The notes under the pieces are model-generated. The model saw nothing but the letters and a program-made list of their open reading frames with translations. It made no database searches and was not told the origin of the DNA. The position numbers and the translations under genes were made by a program. DNA of 64,000 bases, taken from the NCBI GenBank assembly GCA_965209045.1, contig CBDBPW010000003.1:1860001-1924000 (forward strand), given 5' to 3'. Positions 33,615 to 42,891 of the stretch are shown here, piece after piece. The DNA is from JAJEFO01 sp965209045 (lineage in GTDB: Bacteria > Pseudomonadota > Alphaproteobacteria > Rhodobacterales > Rhodobacteraceae). Each line of letters opens with the position of its first letter. Positions within the stretch are counted from its first letter, which is position 1.

Positions 33615-34505
33615 GTGGCCCTCCTTGTGCGGTTGCTACCTCATGTAGCCAAGTATGAGGTATTCGCGCTCAAGGGCGGGACTGCGATCAACCTGTTCTA
33701 CCGCGACCTGCCACGCCTTTCGGTCGACATAGACTTGACCTACCTGCCGATCAAGGAGCGTACGGAGAGCCTAGCCGAAATCAATGAAGCAATGGATTGC
33801 ATCGCCGGAGCAATCGAAGACGGCATCAAGGGCGCAAGGGCACAGCGCATCCTGGGCGGCGGCGGCGGTGCCACCCGTGTGCTTGCCCGCTTGGATGGTG
33901 TCGAAATCAAGATCGAGACATCGCCTGTCACGCGCGGTGTCGTCCATGACCCGGAAGTCCGCCCGGTGTCTGAAGAGGTCGCAGACGCGTTCGGCTATGC
34001 GGAAATGCAAGTCGTCTCATTCGAAGACCTGTTCGGTGGCAAGCTGCATGCCGCAGTGGATCGCCAACACCCCCGTGACCACTACGATGTAAAGCTGCTC
34101 TATGAGAACGAAGGGCTGACAGACGAGCTGTTTCGCACTTTTCTGATCTACGTTGCATGCTCCGCGCGTCCTGCGCATGAGCTGCTGAACCCCAGTCCGA
34201 TTGATCTCAATCAGCCGTATTCCCGAGAGTTCGAGGGCATGACCAAGACATCTGTCAGCCTCGACGAACTGCTTGCGACACGCAAGAAGCTGATCGCGGA
34301 CATCCAATCGCGCCTCGACAGGAGCGCTGGACGGTTCCTGCTCAGCCTGCATGACGGCACTCCGGATTTTGGCGCAATCGATCGGACTCGCGCGGCCGAC
34401 CTGCCGGCGGTGCGCTGGAAACTTCTCAACCTGAAACGTCTGATCCGCGATAACCCGGAAAAGCATGCCGAGCAGAAAGGCCAGTTGGAAAGGCTCCTCG
34501 GGTGA
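33615..34505 (+). CDS. AbiEii-family nucleotidyltransferase toxin
   Basis: 296 residues. The nucleotidyltransferase active site is intact: L-K-G-G-T-A-I-N-L-F followed by V-D-I-D-L-T-Y (G-G-T and D-x-D), then I-E-T-S-P-V and L-H-A-A-V-D-R-Q-H-P-R-D-H-Y-D-V with the family's K/D motif. AbiEii toxins transfer nucleotides to tRNA and stop growth during phage infection. The GTG at 33615 directly follows an in-frame stop; homologues often start 10-15 residues earlier, so the N-terminus may be slightly short. Confidence 0.85.
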   Translation: MALLVRLLPHVAKYEVFALKGGTAINLFYRDLPRLSVDIDLTYLPIKERTESLAEINEAMDCIAGAIEDGIKGARAQRILGGGGGATRVLARLDGVEIKIETSPVTRGVVHDPEVRPVSEEVADAFGYAEMQVVSFEDLFGGKLHAAVDRQHPRDHYDVKLLYENEGLTDELFRTFLIYVACSARPAHELLNPSPIDLNQPYSREFEGMTKTSVSLDELLATRKKLIADIQSRLDRSAGRFLLSLHDGTPDFGAIDRTRAADLPAVRWKLLNLKRLIRDNPEKHAEQKGQLERLLG

Positions 34506-34557
34506 AGCCCCGACAAATTCATTGGCCGCCCTCGGGAGAGTGACATGCCGAAAGTGT

Positions 34558-35049
34558 TCAACCCCGTCCAGAACTGTTCTGCTCAACGCTTCTGGACCCG
34601 TTTGAACGTGGACCGAATTCCGCCAAGGCTTCAAGCAAATCCAGGAGCCGCTCGAAGTCGCGCTCGCCAAGCCTGCCACGAAGGTCTTCCGCAATGGCCA
34701 GGGCAGCATCACGGTTGTCTGACAACACCTCTTGGCCCCTGGACGCGATCCCGATGACTTGCCGGCGACGATCGGACGACGGCGTTGCCCGGGTCACGAG
34801 CCCGTCAGTCACCATTGCCTGCACGATCCGCGTCAGGCTCGATGCCATCAGGCCGGCTTCCCTGGCCAATCGTGACGCATCCATTGGACCGAATTCGTCC
34901 AGGACGCGCAACACGCGCCATTGCTGCTCTGTCAGGCCGGTCCCCGCCAGCATCTCCCGGATCGGCGCCATGACGGCCTCCCGTGCCCGGATGAGCGCGA
35001 TCGGCAGCGAGCGGCGAGTTGACGGGAGGGCGACCCTTGCGTTCGGCAT
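34558..35049 (-). CDS. hpaR: Homoprotocatechuate operon regulator, MarR family (HpaR)
   Basis: 163 residues with a MarR winged helix: L-T-E-Q-Q-W-R-V-L-R-V-L, then S-R-L-A-R-E-A-G-L-M-A-S-S-L-T-R-I and the wing R-A-T-P-S-S-D-R-R-R. The P-S-T-R-R-S-L-P-I-A-L-I-R-A-R-E N-terminus is characteristic of HpaR/HpcR. Divergent from hpaF, with an imperfect dyad between them. Known HpaR repressors are released by hydroxyphenylacetates. Confidence 0.9.
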   Translation of the reverse strand: MPNARVALPSTRRSLPIALIRAREAVMAPIREMLAGTGLTEQQWRVLRVLDEFGPMDASRLAREAGLMASSLTRIVQAMVTDGLVTRATPSSDRRRQVIGIASRGQEVLSDNRDAALAIAEDLRGRLGERDFERLLDLLEALAEFGPRSNGSRSVEQNSSGRG

Positions 35050-35060
35050 CAGTTCGACTC

Positions 35061-35106
35061 TTGACTGGGCAACGGCTTTTGCTTAACATCTCAACTATTG
35101 ATATGT
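35061..35106 (+). promoter_or_regulatory. hpa operon promoter with candidate HpaR operator
   Basis: TTGACT (35061-35066), 17 bp, TAACAT (35084-35089) form a plausible promoter for hpaF. The dyad ACATCTCA-actat-TGATATGT (35086-35106, one mismatch in 8-bp arms) overlaps the -10 box and expected start site, a blocking position for HpaR. Inferred from symmetry and position. Confidence 0.6.
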
Positions 35107-35118
35107 CAAGGAAATGCG

Positions 35119-35508
35119 ATGCCGCACGTGATCGTGGAATACTCGGCCAATCTCGATGAGGCGATCGATGTCGGCGCCCTCTGCGAATGCCTCAGAAATG
35201 CAGCTGCCGCCATCGACGAGATCGAGATGCCTGGCGTCCGGGTTCGTGCGTATCGGGCGGATCACCACGCGATCGCTGACGGTACTGACGGGCACGGTTT
35301 CGTTGACATCGCCGTCCGCCTTCGCGGCGGCCGCCCGGATGCCGTCAAGGACAAGGTCGCGAAGCAGCTCTTTGCCGCCGCCCGCCAGTTCATCGATCCA
35401 TACATGAGCGGGAACTCCCTGGCGCTCTCGCTGGAAGTCCGCGACATCGACCCGGAGCTCTCCCCAAAGGCCGGCACGATTCGTGACCATCTGAAGGACA
35501 ACCAATGA
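35119..35508 (+). CDS. hpaF: 5-Carboxymethyl-2-hydroxymuconate isomerase
   Basis: 129 residues of the tautomerase superfamily. The start at 35119 gives M-P-H-V-I-V-E-Y-S-A-N, which exposes the catalytic N-terminal proline after Met removal; the earlier ATG at 35098 would bury it. AGGA lies just upstream. Length and H-G-F-V-D-I-A-V-R-L match HpaF (CHMI), which ketonises the ring-cleavage product after aldehyde oxidation. Overlaps hpaE by 4 nt. Confidence 0.9.
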   Translation: MPHVIVEYSANLDEAIDVGALCECLRNAAAAIDEIEMPGVRVRAYRADHHAIADGTDGHGFVDIAVRLRGGRPDAVKDKVAKQLFAAARQFIDPYMSGNSLALSLEVRDIDPELSPKAGTIRDHLKDNQ

Positions 35509-37010
35509 ATCTCTCCGACAACCTCGAAGCGCTTGACAGACATCTTGAACGGTTTCGGACGGACGGTGTTCCAAACCGGATCGGAGGCAAGGACTTGGAC
35601 GGTTCAGGCGGAACCTTCGCAACCGTCTCGCCGGTCGACAAGAACAGGATCTGCGATGTTGCCTTGGGAACGTCCAAGGACATCGACGCCGCGGCGCGTG
35701 CCGCTCATGATGCCTTTCCAGCCTGGCGCGACCTGCCGGGAAAGGAACGCAAGGCCGTCCTCGTCCGCGTCGCCGAAGCGATCGAGGCGCGCGCCGAGGA
35801 AATCGCGCTCTGCGAGTGCTGGGACACCGGGCAGGCCTATCGCTTCATGTCGAAGGCCGCGCTCCGCGGCGCCGAGAACTTCCGGTACTTCGCCGACCAG
35901 GCCGTCTCCGCGCGAGACGGATACAATCTTCCCTCGCCCGGGCTTGCGAACGTCACCACCCGTGTGCCAATCGGCCCGGTGGGCATCATCACGCCGTGGA
36001 ACACGCCCTTCATGCTTTCGACCTGGAAGATCGCGCCGGCCCTCGCCGCTGGCTGCACCGTCGTCCACAAGCCGGCCGAACTGTCGCCTCTCACCGCACG
36101 GCTGCTCGTCGAGATCGCCGAAGACGCCGGCCTGCCGCCAGGCGTTCTCAACACGGTCAACGGCCATGGCGAGGAAGCAGGCAAGGCGCTGTGCGAACAT
36201 CCCCTCCTGAAGGCCATCGCCTTTGTGGGGGAAAGCGCGACCGGCAAGCTGATCGTGCGGCAGGGTGCCGACACGCTCAAGCGCGTGCACCTGGAACTGG
36301 GTGGCAAGAATCCCGTGATCGTCTTCAGTGACGCGGACCTGGACCGTGCGCTCGATGCGGTGATCTTCATGATCTACTCGATCAATGGCGAGCGGTGCAC
36401 GTCATCCTCGCGCCTTCTGGTGGACGACTCCATCCGCGAGGAGTTCGAGGCCCGGCTGGTCGAACGCGTGAACAGGATCAAGGTCGGCCACCCACTGGAT
36501 CCTGCCACCGAAATCGGCCCCCTGATCGCCGAAGATCACTTCCGGAAAGTGACGTCCTACTTTGACATCGCGACCAGCGAGGGTGCTACCGTCGCCGCTG
36601 GCGGCGCCACAGGCGACCCGGCTGGCTACTTTGTCCAGCCGACGCTGTTTACCGACGCGGACAACGGCATGCGCATCGCCCAAGAAGAAATTTTCGGACC
36701 TGTCCTGACCTCGATCAGGTTCTCGGACGAGGACGAGGCGCTGAAACTTGCGAACGACACCGACTACGGCCTGGCCGCATATGTCTGGACGAACGATCTT
36801 GCACGCGCCCTTCGCGTCACGGAGAGGCTCGAAGCCGGCATGATCTGGGTGAACTCGGAAAACGTTCGTCATCTTCCGACACCATTCGGAGGCGCGAAGG
36901 CCAGCGGGATGGGCCGTGACGGGGGCGATTGGAGCTTCGAGTTCTACATGGAGCAAAAGCACATCGGCTTTGCGACCGGCGAGCACAAGATTCCGCGCCT
37001 GGGCAACTGA
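35505..37010 (+). CDS. hpaE: 5-Carboxymethyl-2-hydroxymuconate semialdehyde dehydrogenase
   Basis: 501 residues, aldehyde dehydrogenase superfamily. Active-site Glu in L-E-L-G-G-K-N-P, catalytic Cys in N-G-E-R-C-T-S-S, NAD-binding F-V-G-E-S-A-T-G-K, and the C-terminal G-A-K-A-S-G-M-G-R-D. The cluster identifies it as HpaE, which oxidises the semialdehyde made by HpaD. A second role oxidising an arylacetaldehyde from the amine branch cannot be ruled out, since no other aldehyde dehydrogenase is in this operon. Confidence 0.92.
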   Translation: MNLSDNLEALDRHLERFRTDGVPNRIGGKDLDGSGGTFATVSPVDKNRICDVALGTSKDIDAAARAAHDAFPAWRDLPGKERKAVLVRVAEAIEARAEEIALCECWDTGQAYRFMSKAALRGAENFRYFADQAVSARDGYNLPSPGLANVTTRVPIGPVGIITPWNTPFMLSTWKIAPALAAGCTVVHKPAELSPLTARLLVEIAEDAGLPPGVLNTVNGHGEEAGKALCEHPLLKAIAFVGESATGKLIVRQGADTLKRVHLELGGKNPVIVFSDADLDRALDAVIFMIYSINGERCTSSSRLLVDDSIREEFEARLVERVNRIKVGHPLDPATEIGPLIAEDHFRKVTSYFDIATSEGATVAAGGATGDPAGYFVQPTLFTDADNGMRIAQEEIFGPVLTSIRFSDEDEALKLANDTDYGLAAYVWTNDLARALRVTERLEAGMIWVNSENVRHLPTPFGGAKASGMGRDGGDWSFEFYMEQKHIGFATGEHKIPRLGN

Positions 37011-37135
37011 TGCAGCCTGTCGGAGTCCGTCAGCCGCCAAGGCGCCTCCACCCGGCCGTTCGAGCGCTTGAACGCCCATGCCCCGCCAAACCGTCAGGTC
37101 TTGGCCCCCTGCCCGCCATCTGACAAGGTCCGACC

Positions 37136-38119
37136 ATGCCTGTGCCCGCTCCTGTCCTCGCCCCGCCCTTCAACACGGTTCGCCTCAGCCATGCCTGCCT
37201 GAACGTTGCGGACCTGGAGGCGTCAAGACGCTTCTACGTCGAAACGCTGGGACTTCAGGTCACGGACGAGAACACGGGCCACATCTACCTTCGCGCGATG
37301 GAGGAACGCGGCCATCATTGCCTGATCCTGAGGAAGTCCGGCAACCCGGGCACGGTCGAGTCCCTGTCTTTCAAGGTGTTTTCAGACGAGGACCTGGACC
37401 GCGCCGAGGCTCACTTCAGATCCAGGGGTCATTCCGCGAAATGGGTCGAGCGGGCGCATCAAGGCCGTACGCTCGCAACCACCGACAATCTCGGGGTTCC
37501 GATCGAGTTCTACCACCAGATGGACCGCCTGCCCTGGATTCACCAGCAGTACGCGCTCTACAGGGGCGTCAAGCCGCTTCGGATCGACCATTGCAACCTG
37601 TTTTCGACCGACGTCGACGCCTCAGTCGCGTTCTACAACGACTTCGGATTCCGCGTGACCGAATACACCGAAGACGAGGACACGGGCCGACTCTGGGCTG
37701 CATGGATGCACCGGAAGGGTGGCGTCCACGACATTGCCTTCACCAACGGCGCCGGGCCGAAGCTGCACCACATCGCGTTCTGGGTGCCGACGCCGTTGAA
37801 CATCATCGACCTGCTCGATCTCATGTCGACCACCGGATATCTCGCCAACATCGAGCGCGGGCCGGGACGCCACGGCATTTCCAACGCGTTCTTCCTGTAC
37901 GTTCTTGACCCTGACGGGCACAGGACGGAAATCTACTGCTCCGACTACCAGACTGTCGACCCGGACCACGAACCGATCCGGTGGGACCTGAAGGATCCGC
38001 AGCGCCAGACCCTGTGGGGGGCGCCGGCCCCCCGCAGCTGGTTCGAGCACGGCACGCGCTTTGCGGGAGTCGAAGCCGCACCTCCGACGCTTGAAGCCAC
38101 GCCGATCATCGCGCCATGA
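37136..38119 (+). CDS. hpaD: 3,4-Dihydroxyphenylacetate 2,3-dioxygenase (extradiol, VOC type)
   Basis: 327 residues with two VOC modules. The metal ligands of type I extradiol enzymes are in the second: R-I-D-H-C-N-L-F (His), L-H-H-I-A-F-W (His) and H-R-T-E-I-Y-C (Glu). The length and the shape of the insert resemble homoprotocatechuate 2,3-dioxygenases (Fe or Mn). Cleaves homoprotocatechuate to the semialdehyde used by HpaE. Separated from hpaE by 125 bp and overlapping the decarboxylase gene by 4 nt. Confidence 0.92.
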   Translation: MPVPAPVLAPPFNTVRLSHACLNVADLEASRRFYVETLGLQVTDENTGHIYLRAMEERGHHCLILRKSGNPGTVESLSFKVFSDEDLDRAEAHFRSRGHSAKWVERAHQGRTLATTDNLGVPIEFYHQMDRLPWIHQQYALYRGVKPLRIDHCNLFSTDVDASVAFYNDFGFRVTEYTEDEDTGRLWAAWMHRKGGVHDIAFTNGAGPKLHHIAFWVPTPLNIIDLLDLMSTTGYLANIERGPGRHGISNAFFLYVLDPDGHRTEIYCSDYQTVDPDHEPIRWDLKDPQRQTLWGAPAPRSWFEHGTRFAGVEAAPPTLEATPIIAP

Positions 38120-39522
38120 CAGGGCACCGGGAACCGACATGGGAAGATCTCGCCCGCTGGGGCCGACGAGCTGCCGAATGGGGCGCCGACTATCATCGCA
38201 CCATTCGCGAGCGCCCGGTCCGGTCGCAGGTCTCGCCCGGCGAGATCGCGGCCGCGCTTCCGGAAGCGCCACCCGAGGAAGCCGAAGACATGGAGACGAT
38301 CTTCAACGACGTGGACCGCCTCGTCATGCCCGGCATCACGCATTGGCAGCACCCGAGCTTCTTCGCCTATTTCTGCTCCAATGCAACGCCGCCCTCCGTG
38401 GTCGCGGACTACATGATCGCGAACCTCGCCGTTCAGTGCATGATCTGGCAGACGTCGCCGGCGGGAACCGAACTGGAAACGCGGGTCCTTGACTGGCTCC
38501 GCCAGGCTCTCGACCTGCCCGAGGCGTTTCATGGCGTCGTTCACGGCAGCGCCTCTGAAGCCACGCTCGCCGCCGTCCTGACGATGCGCGAGCGCACCCT
38601 CGAGTGGCAGGGAAACCAGGCCGGGCTGCCCGGACAGAAGCCCCTTCGGATCTACGCGACGGCCGAGGTCCATACATCGATCGACCGTGCGATCTGGGTT
38701 GCGGGGATCGGCCAGGACAACCTCGTCAGGATTCCCACGTCGGGTCCGCTGAGATCCATGGATTCCTCGGCGCTGGACGCCGCGATCAAGTCCGACCTGG
38801 CCGCGGGACTCGTGCCCACGGGCATCATCTCCTGCGTCGGCGGCACAAGCATGGGCGCCTCGGACGATGTGGGCCGCGTTGCGGAAGTCGCGAAGCGGCA
38901 CGGCCTGTACCTCCACGTGGATGCAGCCTGGGCCGGAAACGCCATGATCTGTCCGGAGTTCCGGCATCTCTGGTCCGGCACCGAGGAGGCGGACAGCGTG
39001 GTCTTCAATCCCTACAAGTGGATCGGGGGCCAGTTCGACGGATCGGTCCATTTCGTGCGCTCCCCCGAAGACCTGACCCGCACGCTGGCAATCAAGCCGG
39101 AATACCTGAAGACACATGGCGCGGGCGGATTCATCAACTATTCGGAATGGTCGATTCCCCTTGGCCGCAGGTTCCGCGCACTCAAGCTGTGGTTCCTGAT
39201 CAGGGCATACGGGCTGGAAGGTCTCCGCGGCCGCATCCGGGACCATGTCGCATGGTCCGAGGAGCTTGCCGGGAAACTTCGGGACGACGACAGGTTCGAG
39301 ATCGTGACCGACCCGATCCTGTCGCTGTTCACGTTCCGCCTCGTGGGGAAGGACGACGCGAGCCAGCTGGACTTTGTCAACCGGCTGAACGACGACGGGC
39401 GAATTTACGTGACGCAGACCCAGGTCGACGGCCGGGCCGCGGTGCGCTTCCAGGTCGGCCAGTTCGGCACCACGCACGACGACGTCGTGGCAGCCTATGA
39501 CGTCATGGCGGATCTGGCATGA
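38116..39522 (+). CDS. Aromatic-L-amino-acid decarboxylase (group II, PLP)
   Basis: 468 residues. Group II PLP decarboxylase: W-Q-H-P-S-F-F-A-Y-F, G-S-A-S-E-A-T-L-A-A-V for phosphate binding, E-V-H-T-S-I (His stacking on PLP), H-V-D-A-A-W-A-G (Asp to pyridine) and N-P-Y-K-W-I-G (Schiff-base Lys; the usual His before Lys is Tyr). Most like tyrosine/DOPA decarboxylases. Overlaps both hpaD and hpaG by 4 nt, so it is an integral hpa operon gene. Proposed role: DOPA or tyrosine to dopamine or tyramine, feeding homoprotocatechuate. Confidence 0.85.
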   Translation: MTGHREPTWEDLARWGRRAAEWGADYHRTIRERPVRSQVSPGEIAAALPEAPPEEAEDMETIFNDVDRLVMPGITHWQHPSFFAYFCSNATPPSVVADYMIANLAVQCMIWQTSPAGTELETRVLDWLRQALDLPEAFHGVVHGSASEATLAAVLTMRERTLEWQGNQAGLPGQKPLRIYATAEVHTSIDRAIWVAGIGQDNLVRIPTSGPLRSMDSSALDAAIKSDLAAGLVPTGIISCVGGTSMGASDDVGRVAEVAKRHGLYLHVDAAWAGNAMICPEFRHLWSGTEEADSVVFNPYKWIGGQFDGSVHFVRSPEDLTRTLAIKPEYLKTHGAGGFINYSEWSIPLGRRFRALKLWFLIRAYGLEGLRGRIRDHVAWSEELAGKLRDDDRFEIVTDPILSLFTFRLVGKDDASQLDFVNRLNDDGRIYVTQTQVDGRAAVRFQVGQFGTTHDDVVAAYDVMADLA

Positions 39523-40370
39523 AATTCGCGACCTACACTCACGATGGCGAACGATTCTACGGCATGGTGGACGATCACGGGGCCGTCCCTCTTTCGCCTG
39601 ACTTCCCGGAATGGCCGACGCTCAAGGAAGCTGTCGCGGCAAACGGCCTCGACGCCTTGGCTCGCGCGGCAGCGGACCCAACCACCTCACACCGGGACAT
39701 CCTGTTCGAACCTCCGATCCCGGAGCCGCGTCGGATCATCTGCGTCGGCGTCAACTTTCGCGACCGGAACGCCGAGTACAAGGACGGCAGCGACCAGCCG
39801 AAGCACATGTCGCTCTTCCCCCGCTTCCCGTCGAGCTTCACTGGCCATGACAGGCCCCTGATCCGGCCGCCCGAAAGCGAACGGCTCGACTACGAGGGCG
39901 AGGTGGCCGTCGTGATCGGCAAGGGCGGACGCCGAATACCGACATCAAGTGCTCACGAGCACGTCGCGGCACTCACGCTGTGCAACGAGGGAACGATCCG
40001 CGACTGGGTCCGGCATGCGAAGTTCAATGTCACGCAAGGCAAGAACTGGGACAGTTCCGGTGCCATGGGGCCCTGGATCGTGCCTTTCACCGACCCGGCC
40101 CAGCTTGACGACGCCCGCCTCGTCACGCGGGTCAACGGAGAGGTCCGGCAGGACGACCACCTGAAGAACATGCTGTTTCCGGTGCGCGAACAGATCGCCT
40201 ACATCTCGACGTTCACGACGCTCGACGGCGGCGACATCATTGTCACCGGCACCCCAACCGGCGCGGGCGCGCGTTTCGATCCGCCGCGATTCCTGCGGCC
40301 CGGCGACGTGATCGAGGTCGAGGTGGATGGCATCGGCACCCTTCGCAACACTGTCAAGGACGAGACATGA
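39519..40370 (+). CDS. hpaG: Fumarylacetoacetate-hydrolase-family enzyme, HpaG-type decarboxylase/isomerase
   Basis: 283 residues, one FAH catalytic domain: I-C-V-G-V-N-F-R-D, L-D-Y-E-G-E-V-A-V-V-I-G (metal Glu), a later Asp in I-R-D-W-V, and V-T-G-T-P-T-G-A-G. E. coli HpaG is a fused two-domain protein; here one domain stands alone. By position it is the 5-oxopent-3-ene-1,2,5-tricarboxylate decarboxylase. The isomerisation may be shared with HpaF. Confidence 0.82.
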   Translation: MKFATYTHDGERFYGMVDDHGAVPLSPDFPEWPTLKEAVAANGLDALARAAADPTTSHRDILFEPPIPEPRRIICVGVNFRDRNAEYKDGSDQPKHMSLFPRFPSSFTGHDRPLIRPPESERLDYEGEVAVVIGKGGRRIPTSSAHEHVAALTLCNEGTIRDWVRHAKFNVTQGKNWDSSGAMGPWIVPFTDPAQLDDARLVTRVNGEVRQDDHLKNMLFPVREQIAYISTFTTLDGGDIIVTGTPTGAGARFDPPRFLRPGDVIEVEVDGIGTLRNTVKDET

Positions 40371-41167
40371 CGCCCGAAGAGCACGCCAGCGCCGCTGCCG
40401 CCCTGCTTCGGGCCGAGGAGACAATGACCCAGATCGGTCTTCTCAGCCTGGCGCATCCCAACATGACAATGGATGACGCGTATGCGATCCAGAACGAGTT
40501 GCTGTCGGCCAAGATCGCCCGGGGCAGGCAGGTGGCCGGATGGAAGATCGGGCTGACGTCCAAGGCCATGCAAGCCGCACTGAACATCGACGTTCCGGAC
40601 AGCGGGATCCTCTTCGACGACATGGAATTCGCCAACGGAAGCGAGGTGCCGGCAGGACGCTTCATCCAGCCTCGCATCGAAGCGGAAATAGCCTTCATCA
40701 TGAAGAACGCGGTCGGCGGACAGGACGTCACGCGCGAAGATGTCCTGTCGGCTACCGAGTGCGTCGCTCCGGTCCTGGAAATCCTGGATACCCGCATCCA
40801 ACGTGCCGACCCGGCAAGCGGCCGGACCCGCATCATCACCGACACGATCAGCGACAATGCGGCGAATGCGGGATTCGTGCTTGGGCGCGAACGCCACCGC
40901 GTCGACGAGCACGACCTCCGCTGGGTTCCAGCCATTGTCTTCAAGGACGGCGAGGCCGAGGAGACAGGTCTCGGCGCAGGGGTCCTGAACGACCCCGTCG
41001 AAAGCGTTTGCTGGCTCGCCCGCCGCATGGCATGCTACGATCAGCGGATCGAGGCTGGACAGGTGATCCTGTCAGGATCGTTCATTCGCCCCCTTGAATG
41101 TCCCCCGGGGACCCGAATACATGCCGATTACGGAGCTTTCGGCACCGTCGACATTGCTTTCGCCTGA
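40367..41167 (+). CDS. hpaH: 2-Oxo-hept-3-ene-1,7-dioate hydratase
   Basis: 266 residues of the hydratase/decarboxylase (MhpD) group: Y-A-I-Q-N-E at the N-terminal region, G-W-K-I-G-L-T-S-K-A-M-Q, P-R-I-E-A-E-I-A-F (metal Glu residues) and a closing D-Y-G-A-F-G. HpaH hydrates the dienoate before aldol cleavage by HpaI, which is not in this window. Overlaps hpaG by 4 nt. Confidence 0.9.
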   Translation: MTPEEHASAAAALLRAEETMTQIGLLSLAHPNMTMDDAYAIQNELLSAKIARGRQVAGWKIGLTSKAMQAALNIDVPDSGILFDDMEFANGSEVPAGRFIQPRIEAEIAFIMKNAVGGQDVTREDVLSATECVAPVLEILDTRIQRADPASGRTRIITDTISDNAANAGFVLGRERHRVDEHDLRWVPAIVFKDGEAEETGLGAGVLNDPVESVCWLARRMACYDQRIEAGQVILSGSFIRPLECPPGTRIHADYGAFGTVDIAFA

Positions 41168-41179
41168 AAGGTCACTCCC

Positions 41180-42529
41180 ATGAAAGACTCGAACTTCCTG
41201 AAAGAACAGAACGCCCGCCTGCTCTGGCACCCGATGGCCAGCCCGACGGATTGCATCGAGAATCCGCCGGTGATCGTCACCGGCGCGACGGGAACGCGCA
41301 TTCGCGACATCGACGGCCACGAGGCGGTGGATGCCGTCGGCGGCCTCTGGAACGTCAACCTGGGATATTCCTGCGAACCCGTGAAGCAGGCGATCGCAGA
41401 CCAGCTCGGCACTCTGCCCTACTATTCGGCGTTTCGCGGCACAACGAACGACAAGATCATCGAGCTGGCGCACGAACTGGCCGATTTCTTCGGCCCGGAC
41501 GGCATGGCTCGCGCATTCTTCACCAGCGGGGGGTCGGACAGCGTCGAGACCGCTCTTCGCCTTGCGCGGCAATATCACAAGATAAGGGGAGAGGCCGGCC
41601 GGGTGAAGTTCCTGAGCCTGAAGAAGGGTTACCACGGCACGCACATGGGCGGTGCCAGCGTCAACGGAAACGCGAACTTCCGGACGAACTACGAGCCCCT
41701 GCTGCCTGGCTGCCATCACATACCGGCTCCCTACACCTACCGGAACCCATTCGACGAAAGCGATCCGGAAAGGCTCGCCAACATGTGTGCGGCAGCGCTG
41801 GAAGACGAAATCGCGTTCCAGGGCGCGGGCACGATCGCCGCGTTCATCATGGAGCCGATTCTGGGCGCGGGCGGCGTGATCCCGCCACATTCCTCGTTCA
41901 TGCCGATGGTGCGCGAGATCTGCCACCGCCATGGCATCCTCCTGATCTCCGACGAGGTGATCACCGGCTACGGCCGCACGGGCGCGTGGTCCGGCGCACG
42001 GCTTTGGGGCGTCCGTCCCGACATGATGAGCACCGCCAAGGCGATCACCAACGGTTACTTTCCGTTCGGCGCGGTAATGATCGGCGAAAGGATGGCCGAC
42101 GTCTTCGAGAACGACAAATCACCCAACGCCTTCATCGGTCATGGCTACACCTATTCGGGCCATCCGGTCGGGGCGGCCGCAGCGCTTGCCTGCCTGGCCG
42201 AAACGAAGCGTCTCAACGTGATCGACAGCGCAGCGGCGCGGGGCACCGAGCTGTTTGACGGCCTGCTGGCCCTTAAGGACAAGCACGAGCAGATCGGTGA
42301 CGTCCGGGGCGGCCACGGGCTGATGCTTGCCATCGAATGCGTTTCGGATCGCGCGTCCAAGACCGCGGACATCGACATGCCGCTCAGGGTGCAGAAGGTG
42401 GCATACGAGAACGGCGCAATGGTTCGAGCCGCCGGGCCAAACCTGCTGATGTCCCCGCCACTGGTGCTGACATCCGAGGACGTGCAGATCATTCTTGCGG
42501 CGCTCGGCGCGGGCTTTTCGGCGCTCTGA
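41180..42529 (+). CDS. Class III (omega) aminotransferase
   Basis: 449 residues, PLP fold type I. Visible: F-T-S-G-G-S-D-S-V-E-T-A for phosphate, G-Y-H-G-T-H, S-D-E-V-I-T-G-Y-G-R-T-G (Asp to PLP) and T-A-K-A-I-T-N-G (Schiff-base Lys). Resembles omega-amino-acid:pyruvate and amine:pyruvate transaminases. Begins 12 bp after hpaH as the last gene of the operon. With the decarboxylase it would convert an aromatic amine to its arylacetaldehyde (inference). Confidence 0.85.
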   Translation: MKDSNFLKEQNARLLWHPMASPTDCIENPPVIVTGATGTRIRDIDGHEAVDAVGGLWNVNLGYSCEPVKQAIADQLGTLPYYSAFRGTTNDKIIELAHELADFFGPDGMARAFFTSGGSDSVETALRLARQYHKIRGEAGRVKFLSLKKGYHGTHMGGASVNGNANFRTNYEPLLPGCHHIPAPYTYRNPFDESDPERLANMCAAALEDEIAFQGAGTIAAFIMEPILGAGGVIPPHSSFMPMVREICHRHGILLISDEVITGYGRTGAWSGARLWGVRPDMMSTAKAITNGYFPFGAVMIGERMADVFENDKSPNAFIGHGYTYSGHPVGAAAALACLAETKRLNVIDSAAARGTELFDGLLALKDKHEQIGDVRGGHGLMLAIECVSDRASKTADIDMPLRVQKVAYENGAMVRAAGPNLLMSPPLVLTSEDVQIILAALGAGFSAL

Positions 42530-42891
42530 ACACGGTCACAAGTCGTTGCACGATCGGTTTGCACGTGATCGGACTGGTCGTGCCGCATCTGGGCAGGCTC
42601 CTCGCCATGGCATTGGCTCCTGCAGGAGCCTTCGTGGAAGCGGCGCTGTCGATTCGAGTTCTTCGTCGGCACTGTCTGAGCTCAGTTGCGAAACGTGATT
42701 GTCGAGCCCAACGGGCCCGATGGGCTTGTTCACGGTCGCGCTGCCTGGCTTGCGTGCACCGTCCCGACCTGATCCGTTGCGAGCTCTTTGCATTGCCGCC
42801 AACGAAGCCCGGCGTTTTCGCGAGCAACGGTCCCCGGACAGTGCCGAACGCTCAAGATATGCGATTCGTCACATAATCTTGATTTATGGTC
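42530..42891. other. Gene-free stretch between hpa operon and HipBA
   Basis: About 360 bp. It includes the perfect 16-bp palindrome GGCTCCTGCAGGAGCC (42615-42630), able to form a 6-bp stem with TGCA loop, which might help end the hpa transcript; no T-run follows. The final 60 bp turn AT-rich and lead into the HipB control region. Confidence 0.4.
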
